Part shown: piece after piece, positions 49,951 through 57,114 of the stretch | Numbering within the stretch: the first letter of the stretch is position 1 | Layout: each line of letters begins with the position of its first letter | Assembly: GCA_003173865.1 (NCBI GenBank) | Contig: PJMF01000032.1 | Coordinates: forward strand, 1-57,318 | Reading direction: 5' to 3' | Origin: Minisyncoccota bacterium | Lineage (GTDB): Bacteria > Patescibacteriota > Microgenomatia > UBA1400 > PJMF01 | DNA length: 57,318 nt | Translations under genes and position numbers: made by a program | Notes under the pieces: model-generated | What the model saw: only the letters and a program-made list of their open reading frames with translations | Databases searched by the model: none | What the model was told of the DNA's origin: nothing

Positions 49951-51174
49951 ATGATTCGCTCTCAGCTCCAAAAAATCTGGCAGATGTCTCTCAAAAAAAA
50001 GTTGCTACTTGGTGGGATTGTGGTTGCAGTAGTTCTTTTTTTCTTTTTTCGCTCGCGAGGTCAGAAATCGAGCGTCACGCTTGAGCCGGTGATGCGCCAA
50101 GATCTAGCGAACGTGGTTTCCGAAAGCGGTAATGTCCAGTCAACTGGTCAGTTTGAAGTATACTCGCCAACAACTGGATACATCGAGAAAATCTACGTGC
50201 GAAATGGCGATACGGTCAAAGTTGGCCAGGATCTTTTTCGGGTGAAAAGTACAGCCACGAAGCAAGAAAAAGCGGCGGCCAGTGCGAATTATCTACAAGC
50301 AAAGACTGCGTATCAGTCGGCGCAAGCGACTGCACTTACTTTGCGCTCGAGCATGTACACCAAGTGGCGCAAGTTCATGGATCTAGCCACGAACGCGACG
50401 TACCAAAATGCCGACCTCACACCAAATACTGGAAATCGGTCTGCAGCTGAGTTTCAAGTGGCTCAGGACGACTGGAATGCGGCGCAAGCAAACTACAACA
50501 ACCAAGTGGTGGCAATTCAGCAAGCGCAGTCTGCGCTGAACAATGCCTTACTACTCAACCAAGCTACTCAAGATATTACCGTGACCGCGCCAGCTGCCGG
50601 TCAAGTTGCCAATTTTTCGTATGCACTGAATGACAAAGTAACTGGGTCATCGGCTACTGCGGTGGCACCGTCACCAGTGTTAGTAATCGGTGATTTTTCG
50701 AAAATAATTGTCAAAATTCCGCTTAATGAAGTTGATGTGAACTCAATTAAGCCAGGACAAACTGCAACGTTAACGTTTGATGCGATGCGAGAGAAAACAT
50801 ACAAAGGACATGTTGTGAACGTCGACCTCGCGGGGACAAACACAGCAGGAGTTATTACGTTTGGAGCATACATTGTGCTAGATAATCCTGATGCGTATGT
50901 CAAACCTGCCATGACGGTCACTGTGGCAATTGAGACAGCAAAACACATGCACACTCTTACCGTTCCGAACGCTGCCATTAGACCATATAAAGGCAACAAA
51001 GCAGTAATCGTTACTGGTCCAGATAAAGAAGCGCAAGTGAAAGATAAAACCGGTAAACTTCTTCCATTTCACTACGTGCCTGTGACAATTGGCATCAAAG
51101 GTGTGAGCTATACAGAAGTTACGAGTGGAGTGAGTGAAGGGACGCAAGTGGTGACGAGTGGCATTACGCTATAA
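49951..51174 (+). CDS. MacA/HlyD-type membrane fusion (periplasmic adaptor-like) protein
   Basis: 407 residues. One N-terminal membrane helix (about 15-33) is followed by a barrel-sandwich half (SPTTGYIEKIYVRNGDTVKVGQDLFRV), a helical hairpin of about 120 residues rich in A, Q and N, the second lipoyl half (ITVTAPAAGQVANFSYALNDKV) and beta-barrel (FSKIIVKIPLNEVDVNSIKPGQTATLTFD), ending with a membrane-proximal domain. In Gram-positive-type cells such proteins pair with MacB-like ABC pumps. The ABC ATPase and permease genes follow directly. The start is set by a TTGACC-17-GACAAT promoter six bases upstream. Confidence 0.9.
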   Translation: MIRSQLQKIWQMSLKKKLLLGGIVVAVVLFFFFRSRGQKSSVTLEPVMRQDLANVVSESGNVQSTGQFEVYSPTTGYIEKIYVRNGDTVKVGQDLFRVKSTATKQEKAAASANYLQAKTAYQSAQATALTLRSSMYTKWRKFMDLATNATYQNADLTPNTGNRSAAEFQVAQDDWNAAQANYNNQVVAIQQAQSALNNALLLNQATQDITVTAPAAGQVANFSYALNDKVTGSSATAVAPSPVLVIGDFSKIIVKIPLNEVDVNSIKPGQTATLTFDAMREKTYKGHVVNVDLAGTNTAGVITFGAYIVLDNPDAYVKPAMTVTVAIETAKHMHTLTVPNAAIRPYKGNKAVIVTGPDKEAQVKDKTGKLLPFHYVPVTIGIKGVSYTEVTSGVSEGTQVVTSGITL

Positions 51175-51193
51175 ACAGAAACGCAATACACGC

Positions 51194-51901
51194 ATGCAGA
51201 AACGTCTCGTTATTTCTCTCAAAAATATTACCAAAACATATGTATTGGGGAACTCCGATACGTATCAAGCACTCAAGGGAATTTCACTGGATATTTATGA
51301 AGGCGAGTTTGTCGCAATTATGGGACCCTCAGGATCTGGAAAATCGACTACGATGCACATTATGGGTGCTCTCGATACGCCAACTTCTGGTACGTACATT
51401 TTAAATGATAACGACATTAGTACGTATAGTGACGATCAATTGGCACGCATTCGTAACAAAGAAATTGGTTTTGTGTTTCAGTCATTTAATTTGTTGCCGC
51501 GCACGACTGTTTTAAAAAATGTGGAGCGGCCGATGATGTATGCGAATATTTCGTCTGCTGAGCGCACGCGGCGTGCGATGGAGTCACTGGAACGCGTGCA
51601 TATCGCCGAAAAAGCGCACAACTTATCAAATCAAATTTCTGGTGGGCAAATTCAGCGCGTGGCGATTGCGAGGGCGCTGGTGATGAATCCCGCGATGATT
51701 TTGGCTGATGAACCAACAGGGAATCTCGATAGTAAAACCTCGCACGAGGTGATGGAGTTTTTTCAAGAATTGAATCGGCAAGGTCACACGATTGTCGTGA
51801 TTACTCATGAACCTGATATTGCGGCGTATGCACAGCGCATTATTCACTTAAAAGATGGCTTAATTATTTCGGATAAAAAAAATACATCGGTCGCAAAGTA
51901 A
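51194..51901 (+). CDS. ABC transporter ATP-binding protein, MacB/LolD-like
   Basis: 235 residues from ATG 51194 (MQKRLVISLKNI); the ORF-track start at 51158 would overlap the adaptor gene. Walker A is GPSGSGKST, the Q-loop FVFQSFNLLPR, the signature SGGQIQRVAIARAL, Walker B MILADEPTGNLD and the H-switch VVITHEPD. LNDNDISTYSDDQLARIRNKEIG is typical of the lipoprotein/macrolide exporter group. It should power the permease encoded three bases downstream. Confidence 0.93.
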   Translation: MQKRLVISLKNITKTYVLGNSDTYQALKGISLDIYEGEFVAIMGPSGSGKSTTMHIMGALDTPTSGTYILNDNDISTYSDDQLARIRNKEIGFVFQSFNLLPRTTVLKNVERPMMYANISSAERTRRAMESLERVHIAEKAHNLSNQISGGQIQRVAIARALVMNPAMILADEPTGNLDSKTSHEVMEFFQELNRQGHTIVVITHEPDIAAYAQRIIHLKDGLIISDKKNTSVAK

Positions 51902-51903
51902 AC

Positions 51904-53115
51904 ATGAATTATCTTGAACTTTTTATCTCTGCAATTACGGCACTGCGCGGCAATATGTTGCGTACTGCATTGACGATGCTTGGTATAGTGATTGGAATCG
52001 CATCAGTCATTTTAATTGTTTCGCTTGGCCAAGGTGCAAGTGAATCAATTACTTCCCAAGTTTCTTCGTTGGGAACAAACTTAATTTTCGTGATTCCCGG
52101 TACGCAGACGCCCGGTCGTGTTTCTGCAACGAATACGCTGACTTATGCTGACGCGCAAGTGTTGGCTGATAAAAATCGTCTCGGAAACGTGAGTGATGTT
52201 TCTCCCCAAGTGAATGTCACTGCCGAGGTGGTTGCGAATGGTCAGAGCAAACGGACTGCGATTCAAGGTGTAAGTTCAGCGTATCAAGCAATTGGTTCGT
52301 TAGAAATGGATCAAGGAGAGTTTATTACTCCGGAAGATGAAAATGTGTATGCGCGCGTCGCGGTACTTGGGCCACAAGTTGTGACTGATCTCTTTGGTGA
52401 AAACTTTAATCCGATTGGCCAAACAGTGACAATTAAATCTCTCTCGTTTCGTGTGGTTGGAGTGACCAAAGTGAAAGGCAGTACGACGTTTTCAAATCCT
52501 GATGAAACAGTGTATGTCCCAGTGACGACGGCAATGAAGATGCTTGCTGGGCAAAATTTTGTGCAAGCGATTAGTGTGGAAGCAAAAGATGGTCAAAAAA
52601 TTGATCAGACGATGGATGATATTAAAAATATTTTACTCGATCAACATAAAATCACTGATCCCGCGTTAGCAGATTTTACGATTAGAAGTTCCAAAGATGC
52701 GTTATCGATTTTAAGTGGCATTACGGGAGTGCTCACGGCCATGCTCGCAGGTATTGCGGCAATTTCTCTGGTAGTAGGTGGGATAGGCATCATGAACATT
52801 ATGTTGGTGACTGTGACTGAGCGCACGAAAGAAATCGGTTTGCTGAAAGCAATTGGAGCGCGCCACAGTGATATCTTGATGCAGTTTTTAATTGAGGCCG
52901 TAGTGTTGACAATTTTAGGTGGATTGGCCGGGATTATATTGGGAATCTCGTTGGCTTTTTTGGTGACACGCTTTGCACCTATTCCATTTTTGGTGCAACC
53001 TATGTCGATTCTAGTTGCAGTTGGTGTGTCCACGATCGTGGGAATTGTTTTTGGTCTGTATCCAGCGCAGCGCGCGGCGAAACTTTCACCGATCGATGCG
53101 CTGAGGTATGAATAA
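51904..53115 (+). CDS. ABC transporter permease, MacB/FtsX type
   Basis: 403 residues. The N-terminal membrane helix (LTMLGIVIGIASVILIVSLGQG) is followed by a large extracytoplasmic MacB_PCD domain (about 45-250) and three C-terminal helices. The characteristic ERTKEIGLLKAIGARHSDILMQFLIEAV coupling loop precedes helix 3, and the protein ends with GLYPAQRAAKLSPIDALRYE, the family's conserved tail. With the adaptor and ATPase it makes a complete mechanotransmission-type exporter for a peptide, antibiotic or lipoprotein; the substrate is unknown. Confidence 0.93.
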   Translation: MNYLELFISAITALRGNMLRTALTMLGIVIGIASVILIVSLGQGASESITSQVSSLGTNLIFVIPGTQTPGRVSATNTLTYADAQVLADKNRLGNVSDVSPQVNVTAEVVANGQSKRTAIQGVSSAYQAIGSLEMDQGEFITPEDENVYARVAVLGPQVVTDLFGENFNPIGQTVTIKSLSFRVVGVTKVKGSTTFSNPDETVYVPVTTAMKMLAGQNFVQAISVEAKDGQKIDQTMDDIKNILLDQHKITDPALADFTIRSSKDALSILSGITGVLTAMLAGIAAISLVVGGIGIMNIMLVTVTERTKEIGLLKAIGARHSDILMQFLIEAVVLTILGGLAGIILGISLAFLVTRFAPIPFLVQPMSILVAVGVSTIVGIVFGLYPAQRAAKLSPIDALRYE

Positions 53116-53133
53116 TCAGAAATAAAAAAACGA

Positions 53134-53346
53134 TTAGCTCTTCGCCACAAATGCATACAAGTGACCAAGCACACTCAACACGATAAAAAACACGGCCCAT
53201 CGAACTGGGTGAGGATTGGCAAATGGTGATGCAATTAAAATACCAACTCCAATGCCACCAGTTGCGTGCACCAGTGCATTGATTTCGGTATGCTTACTAA
53301 AGTACTTCATCGCTTTTTTGCGAGATTGAACAATGAATTTTTTCAT
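53134..53346 (-). CDS. small membrane protein (70 aa)
   Basis: A basic N-terminus (MKKFIVQSRKKAMKYFSKH) precedes two hydrophobic segments (about 22-40 and 48-66). The first has glycine-rich HATGGIGVGILIASP. No family is named. CATAAT (53353-53358) is six bases before the ATG, and the gene is divergent from the cellulase gene, sharing its 25-bp promoter spacer. It converges on the ABC permease gene with 18 bases between stops. Confidence 0.6.
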   Translation of the reverse strand: MKKFIVQSRKKAMKYFSKHTEINALVHATGGIGVGILIASPFANPHPVRWAVFFIVLSVLGHLYAFVAKS

Positions 53347-53371
53347 ATATTCATTATGGTATACTCGCGAT
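53347..53371. promoter_or_regulatory. 25-bp divergent leaderless promoter pair
   Basis: On the plus strand TATACT (53360-53365) then six bases lead to ATG 53372. On the minus strand CATAAT (53353-53358) then six bases lead to ATG 53346. The two boxes lie back to back within 13 bp, so the two promoters probably interfere. Confidence 0.6.
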
Positions 53372-54967
53372 ATGAAGTCTACAGCATTAATAATTTCTAT
53401 TACATGTTTCTTACTTTTTATTTTGTATATTTTTTTTCCAACAACACAAATTCAAGCCGCGAGTTCTACCTCCACACCACTTTCAACTCAAAACGAAAAA
53501 ATTATTGATGCGCAAGGAAATCGAGTGCTGCTCCGAGGAGTTAATTGGTTTGGTTTTGAAACTGACACGCATATCCCACACGGTTTGTGGGCACGCGACT
53601 ACAAAAGTATGATTGCGCAAATGAAACAGCTTGGATACAACACCATTCGTTTGCCGTACTCAGTTCAAGCACTCAAATCTTCCAACATTTCGAGTGTTGC
53701 TTACTCAATTGGTAGTAATAATGACTTTAATGGTAAAACGCCGTTGCAGGCAATGGACTTGATTATTCAGGAAGCAGCCAATCAGGGACTGTATGTGATA
53801 CTTGATAATCATGGTTTGAATGACAACAACATCCCTGAACTTTGGTACAACACTTCCTATACTGAGCAAGATTGGATCAATACTTGGACTCTGTTGGCAA
53901 GTCGCTATAAAAATCAATGGAATGTCATCGGTGCAGATTTGAAAAATGAACCGCATGGCAAAGCAAGCTGGGGAACAGATGATGTGACAACTGATTGGCG
54001 ATTAGCTGCGGGGAGAGCAGGAAATGCAATTCTGCAAGTGAACCCAAATTGGCTGATTGTTGTGGAAGGTGTTGATGGGAATGTTAAAAACGGACAGCTT
54101 GGCGCTGACTGGTGGGGTGGTAATTTAGAAGGTGCACGAAACTTTCCTGTAGTACTGAGTAATATTCACAAACTTGTTTATTCTACTCATGAGTATGGTC
54201 CTGGTGTTTACAACCAACCATGGTTCTCAGATCCGACTTTTCCCCAAAACATGCCAGCTCGCTGGGAAAAAGGTTTTAATTACTTAAATACAGAACATAT
54301 CGCGCCAGTATTCATCGGCGAATTTGGTGGGCGACTCGTTGATTCAATTTCGAAAGAAGGAATTTGGCAGAGAGCATTTGTTGATTTTATTAAAAAAAAT
54401 AACTTATCATTTACTTATTGGAGTTGGAATCCAAATAGTGGAGACACGGGTGGAATTTTGAATGATGACTGGATAACAATAAATACCGCGAAGCAGCAGA
54501 TGTTGTCTGTGTTACTTAGTTCGCCTGCTCCGAATGTGACTCCATCACCAACTATGAAACCTTCTCCAAGTGCAACGAGTCCTATCCTCGCACCAACCGC
54601 TACACCAAAGCCAACACCTACGCCAACTCCCAAGCCGGGTGTTACTCCCACACCTGCCCCAACAACTGGGAAAGTTACAGCCGCATTTGTCATCAATTCT
54701 GACGTTGGCTTAAGATATTGTGGCTTTTTTGATGTAAAAAATACCTCGAATCAACCAATTTCTAACTGGAAGATTACTTTTCAGATGACACAGTTTCAAA
54801 TGGATGGCAGTTGGAACGGAGTATACAAGTTAAGTGCAGGTCAATTTACGGTAACTGTGCCGAATTGGGCACAAACGCTCAGTCCTCAACAATCGATGGG
54901 TGCAATTGGTTTTTGTGCGAAGAAAACTGGGGTTAACTTCGCTCCAACAAATGTTCACGTTGAGTAA
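53372..54967 (+). CDS. secreted GH5 endoglucanase (cellulase) with a CBM2 cellulose-binding module
   Basis: 531 residues from ATG 53372, placed six bases after TATACT; the ORF-track start at 53333 lies upstream of this promoter. A signal peptide (about 1-31) leads to a GH5 TIM barrel: VLLRGVNWFGFET, MKQLGYNTIRLPYSV, VILDNHG, acid/base E193 in ADLKNEPHG, VYSTHEYGP and nucleophile E317 in VFIGEFGG, then WSWNPNSGDTGG. A Pro/Thr/Ser linker (about 390-435) joins a C-terminal CBM2 (ISNWKITFQM, DGSWNGVY, VPNWAQTLSPQQSMGAIGFC) with two cysteines for a disulfide. It should bind and cut cellulose outside the cell. Confidence 0.94.
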   Translation: MKSTALIISITCFLLFILYIFFPTTQIQAASSTSTPLSTQNEKIIDAQGNRVLLRGVNWFGFETDTHIPHGLWARDYKSMIAQMKQLGYNTIRLPYSVQALKSSNISSVAYSIGSNNDFNGKTPLQAMDLIIQEAANQGLYVILDNHGLNDNNIPELWYNTSYTEQDWINTWTLLASRYKNQWNVIGADLKNEPHGKASWGTDDVTTDWRLAAGRAGNAILQVNPNWLIVVEGVDGNVKNGQLGADWWGGNLEGARNFPVVLSNIHKLVYSTHEYGPGVYNQPWFSDPTFPQNMPARWEKGFNYLNTEHIAPVFIGEFGGRLVDSISKEGIWQRAFVDFIKKNNLSFTYWSWNPNSGDTGGILNDDWITINTAKQQMLSVLLSSPAPNVTPSPTMKPSPSATSPILAPTATPKPTPTPTPKPGVTPTPAPTTGKVTAAFVINSDVGLRYCGFFDVKNTSNQPISNWKITFQMTQFQMDGSWNGVYKLSAGQFTVTVPNWAQTLSPQQSMGAIGFCAKKTGVNFAPTNVHVE

Positions 54968-55084
54968 TTACTTTTTCTGATTTTTTTGCCGACTTTGAAT
55001 GTGTCGTTGGATAATTTCTTGCCTCTGAGTCTCTGCTAAATTCGCTTTCGCTGCAGCTTTTTTTTCTGCTTGTCCTATATAAAT
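54968..55084 (-). CDS. possible micro-protein or gene remnant, charged helix (about 38 aa)
   Basis: A minus-strand frame without a usual start codon encodes a Lys/Gln/Ala-rich helix: GQAEKKAAAKANLAETQRQE, then IIQRHIQSRQKNQKK and TAA. Upstream, TATAAT (55090-55095) is followed after five bases by ATT in this frame, so an ATT-started leaderless gene is conceivable. Alternatively, an ATG-started frame (MSNLYRTSRKK) joins it if one A is removed from an eight-A run, meaning a frameshift or an assembly slip. The composition looks coding, but the evidence is thin. Confidence 0.3.
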   Translation of the reverse strand: MYIGQAEKKAAAKANLAETQRQEIIQRHIQSRQKNQKK

Positions 55085-55105
55085 TCGACATTATAACACT
55101 TGCCT

Positions 55106-55134
55106 TTGGCAACTTATCAAAAGAGGACTATAAT
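55106..55134 (+). promoter_or_regulatory. sigma-70 promoter of the VOC-ABC cluster (TTGGCA-17-TATAAT)
   Basis: TTGGCA (55106-55111) and a perfect TATAAT (55129-55134) are separated by 17 bases. A leader of about 28 bases with AGGAGG follows, so this transcript has a normal Shine-Dalgarno start, unlike the leaderless genes. Confidence 0.65.
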
Positions 55135-55168
55135 GAAGCAAGTTAGTCAATTAAAAAAAAGGAGGCAC

Positions 55169-55531
55169 ATGCTCAACTTGAACTCCATGATCATCGGTTC
55201 TCAAAATCCAAAGGCACTTGCAGATTTTTATGAGAAAGTATTAGAAAAGAAACCCGACATGTCAGAAGAAGGCTGGTTTGGTTTCATGGCGGGCAGTTGC
55301 TTTATTGGTATCGGAGCACACGATAAAGTCAAAGGAAAATCCGCTCAACCTGAACGTCTAATTTTTAACTTCGAAACCAAAGAAGTCGAAAAAGAATTTG
55401 CACGCATCGAAGCATTAGGAGCAGAAGTTATTGCCAAACCATATAAGCCTGGTGAGGGCGATATGATGATCGCAACATTTGCTGATCCGGATGGCAATTA
55501 CTTTCAATTGATGTCACCGTGGGAAGGGTAA
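55169..55531 (+). CDS. VOC family (glyoxalase/bleomycin-resistance fold) protein
   Basis: 120 residues from ATG 55169, preceded by AGGAGG; the ORF-track start at 55100 would include the promoter. The fold is seen in LNSMIIGSQNPKALADFYEKVL, FIGIGAHDKVK, RLIFNFETKEVEKEFARIEALGAEVIAKP and the closing strand ATFADPDGNYFQLMSP. Relatives range from metalloenzymes to drug-binding resistance proteins. Translation is coupled to the ABC ATPase gene by a TAATG overlap, which suggests a role in the same detoxification or export pathway. Confidence 0.88.
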   Translation: MLNLNSMIIGSQNPKALADFYEKVLEKKPDMSEEGWFGFMAGSCFIGIGAHDKVKGKSAQPERLIFNFETKEVEKEFARIEALGAEVIAKPYKPGEGDMMIATFADPDGNYFQLMSPWEG

Positions 55532-56343
55532 TGAGCACTACGCCTCCAGAATTAGCAATTTCAGTCAAAAATCTTGTTAAGAAATTCGGCGATTTCGCCG
55601 CCGTGAATGATATTTCTTTTGAAATTCCAAGTGGAGAAATCTTTGCTTTTCTTGGTCCCAATGGTGCGGGAAAAACGACTACGATCAAAATGTTAACGAC
55701 TCTCTTGCATCAAACTGCTGGAGAGATTGCTGTGTATGGATTTAGTACAGTTACTCAACAGGCCGACGTGCGCAAATCTTTTGGCATTGTTTTTCAAGAT
55801 CCAAGTTTGGATGAAGAACTGACTGCGTACGAAAACATGGAGTTTCATGGTGTGCTCTATGGTGTCGAAAAATCAATTCGCAAAACGCGAATCCAAGAGT
55901 TGCTGACAATTGTTGAGTTGTGGGAACGAAAAGATCACTTAGTCAAGACATTTTCCGGAGGAATGCGGCGTCGTCTGGAAATTGCTCGTGGTTTACTGCA
56001 TCATCCGAAGATTTTCTTTTTGGATGAGCCTACAATTGGACTTGATCCGCAAACGCGCAACCAAATTTGGGCATACATTCAAAACTTAAATACAACTGAG
56101 AAAATTACGATTTTTTTCACGACACATTACATGGAAGAAGCTGAGAAATTTGCGCAGCAAATCGCGATTATCGATCATGGTCAAATTGTGGCGCAAGGTA
56201 CCAGTGAAGAACTCAAAGCGAGGACACAAAAATCTACGCTTGAAGACGCATTTTTAGCTTTGACTGGCACAGCGATTCGCGAAGAAGAGGCCAGTGGTTC
56301 TGATCATCTGAGAATGCATCGAAAAATGTGGAGAGGCAGATAA
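55531..56343 (+). CDS. DrrA-like ABC transporter ATP-binding protein
   Basis: 270 residues from ATG 55531, which overlaps the VOC stop by one base. Walker A is GPNGAGKTT, the Q-loop FGIVFQDPSLDEELTAYENM, the signature FSGGMRRRLEIARGL, Walker B IFFLDEPTIGLDPQTR and the H-switch FFTTHYMEEAEKFA. The long C-terminal tail with LEDAFLALTG is typical of the daunorubicin-resistance (DrrA/CcmA) group, which pairs with ABC-2 permeases. A permease gene follows. It is probably a drug or lipid/polysaccharide exporter. Confidence 0.93.
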   Translation: MSTTPPELAISVKNLVKKFGDFAAVNDISFEIPSGEIFAFLGPNGAGKTTTIKMLTTLLHQTAGEIAVYGFSTVTQQADVRKSFGIVFQDPSLDEELTAYENMEFHGVLYGVEKSIRKTRIQELLTIVELWERKDHLVKTFSGGMRRRLEIARGLLHHPKIFFLDEPTIGLDPQTRNQIWAYIQNLNTTEKITIFFTTHYMEEAEKFAQQIAIIDHGQIVAQGTSEELKARTQKSTLEDAFLALTGTAIREEEASGSDHLRMHRKMWRGR

Positions 56344-56361
56344 AATATCTTGAGGAAAAGT

Positions 56362-57108
56362 ATGAGAACGATTTATATTTTGTGGCTAAGACAGTTAAAA
56401 CGTTACAGTCGTTCGCGATCGCGAATTTTTGGATCGCTTGGTCAGCCACTGCTTTTTTTAATCGCGTTTGGTTTCGGATTTGGTCCAATTTTCCAACGTG
56501 CGGGTGGAGGGAATTATATTAATTTCCTAGTACCAGGAGTTATTTCGCAGGGAATTTTGTTTACTGCCATTTTTTCTGGCATTGAACTTATTTGGGATCG
56601 TCAATTTGGATTTCTAAAGGAAACGTTAGTCGCTCCTGTCTCACGTTTAGAAATTATGGTTGGTCGTACACTTGGCGGCGCAACGATTGCCACGTTTCAA
56701 GGTCTGATTATTTTCTTCTTAACTTTACTTGTGGGTTTTCGTCCGTATAGTTTTGCAGCACTGCTTCCAGCGCTGGTGATTATGTTTTTAATCGCGTTGC
56801 TTTTTACAGCACTGGGCACAGCAATTGCGTCGACGTTGCAAGACTTTCAAGGATTTCAATTGATCATGAATTTTTTGGTGATGCCGCTCTTTTTTCTCTC
56901 TGGAGCGTTATTTCCACTGGAAGGAATCCCCGATGCACTAAAAACCATTGCATCTCTCAATCCACTGAGTTATGGTGTAGATGGTTTGCGAACAACACTT
57001 GTCAATACATCACACTTTGGTCTGCTTCAGGATATGAGTATTTTGGTTATTCTGATGGTAATCATGATGGCAATTGGCAGTTATCTTTTTTCAAAAGTTG
57101 AGATTTAA
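56362..57108 (+). CDS. DrrB-like ABC-2 transporter permease
   Basis: 248 residues from ATG 56362, with GAGG six bases upstream; the ORF-track start at 56350 is TTG. Six membrane helices (about 25-45, 58-80, 105-130, 138-160, 170-190 and 220-245) surround NFLVPGVISQGILFTAIFSGIELIWDRQFGFLKETLVAPVSR, the diagnostic ABC-2 block, and NFLVMPLFFLSGALFPLEGIPDALKTIASLNPLSYGVDGLR near the C-terminus. It completes a two-component exporter with the upstream ATPase. Six bases separate it from the partial kinase-like gene. Confidence 0.93.
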   Translation: MRTIYILWLRQLKRYSRSRSRIFGSLGQPLLFLIAFGFGFGPIFQRAGGGNYINFLVPGVISQGILFTAIFSGIELIWDRQFGFLKETLVAPVSRLEIMVGRTLGGATIATFQGLIIFFLTLLVGFRPYSFAALLPALVIMFLIALLFTALGTAIASTLQDFQGFQLIMNFLVMPLFFLSGALFPLEGIPDALKTIASLNPLSYGVDGLRTTLVNTSHFGLLQDMSILVILMVIMMAIGSYLFSKVEI

Positions 57109-57114
57109 ACTTCT

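Noticed and set aside
54536-54672. Repetitive CCAACNCCT-like DNA near the cellulase C-terminus
   Set aside because: It encodes the Pro/Thr linker between GH5 and CBM2. It is a low-complexity coding repeat, not a CRISPR array or mobile element.
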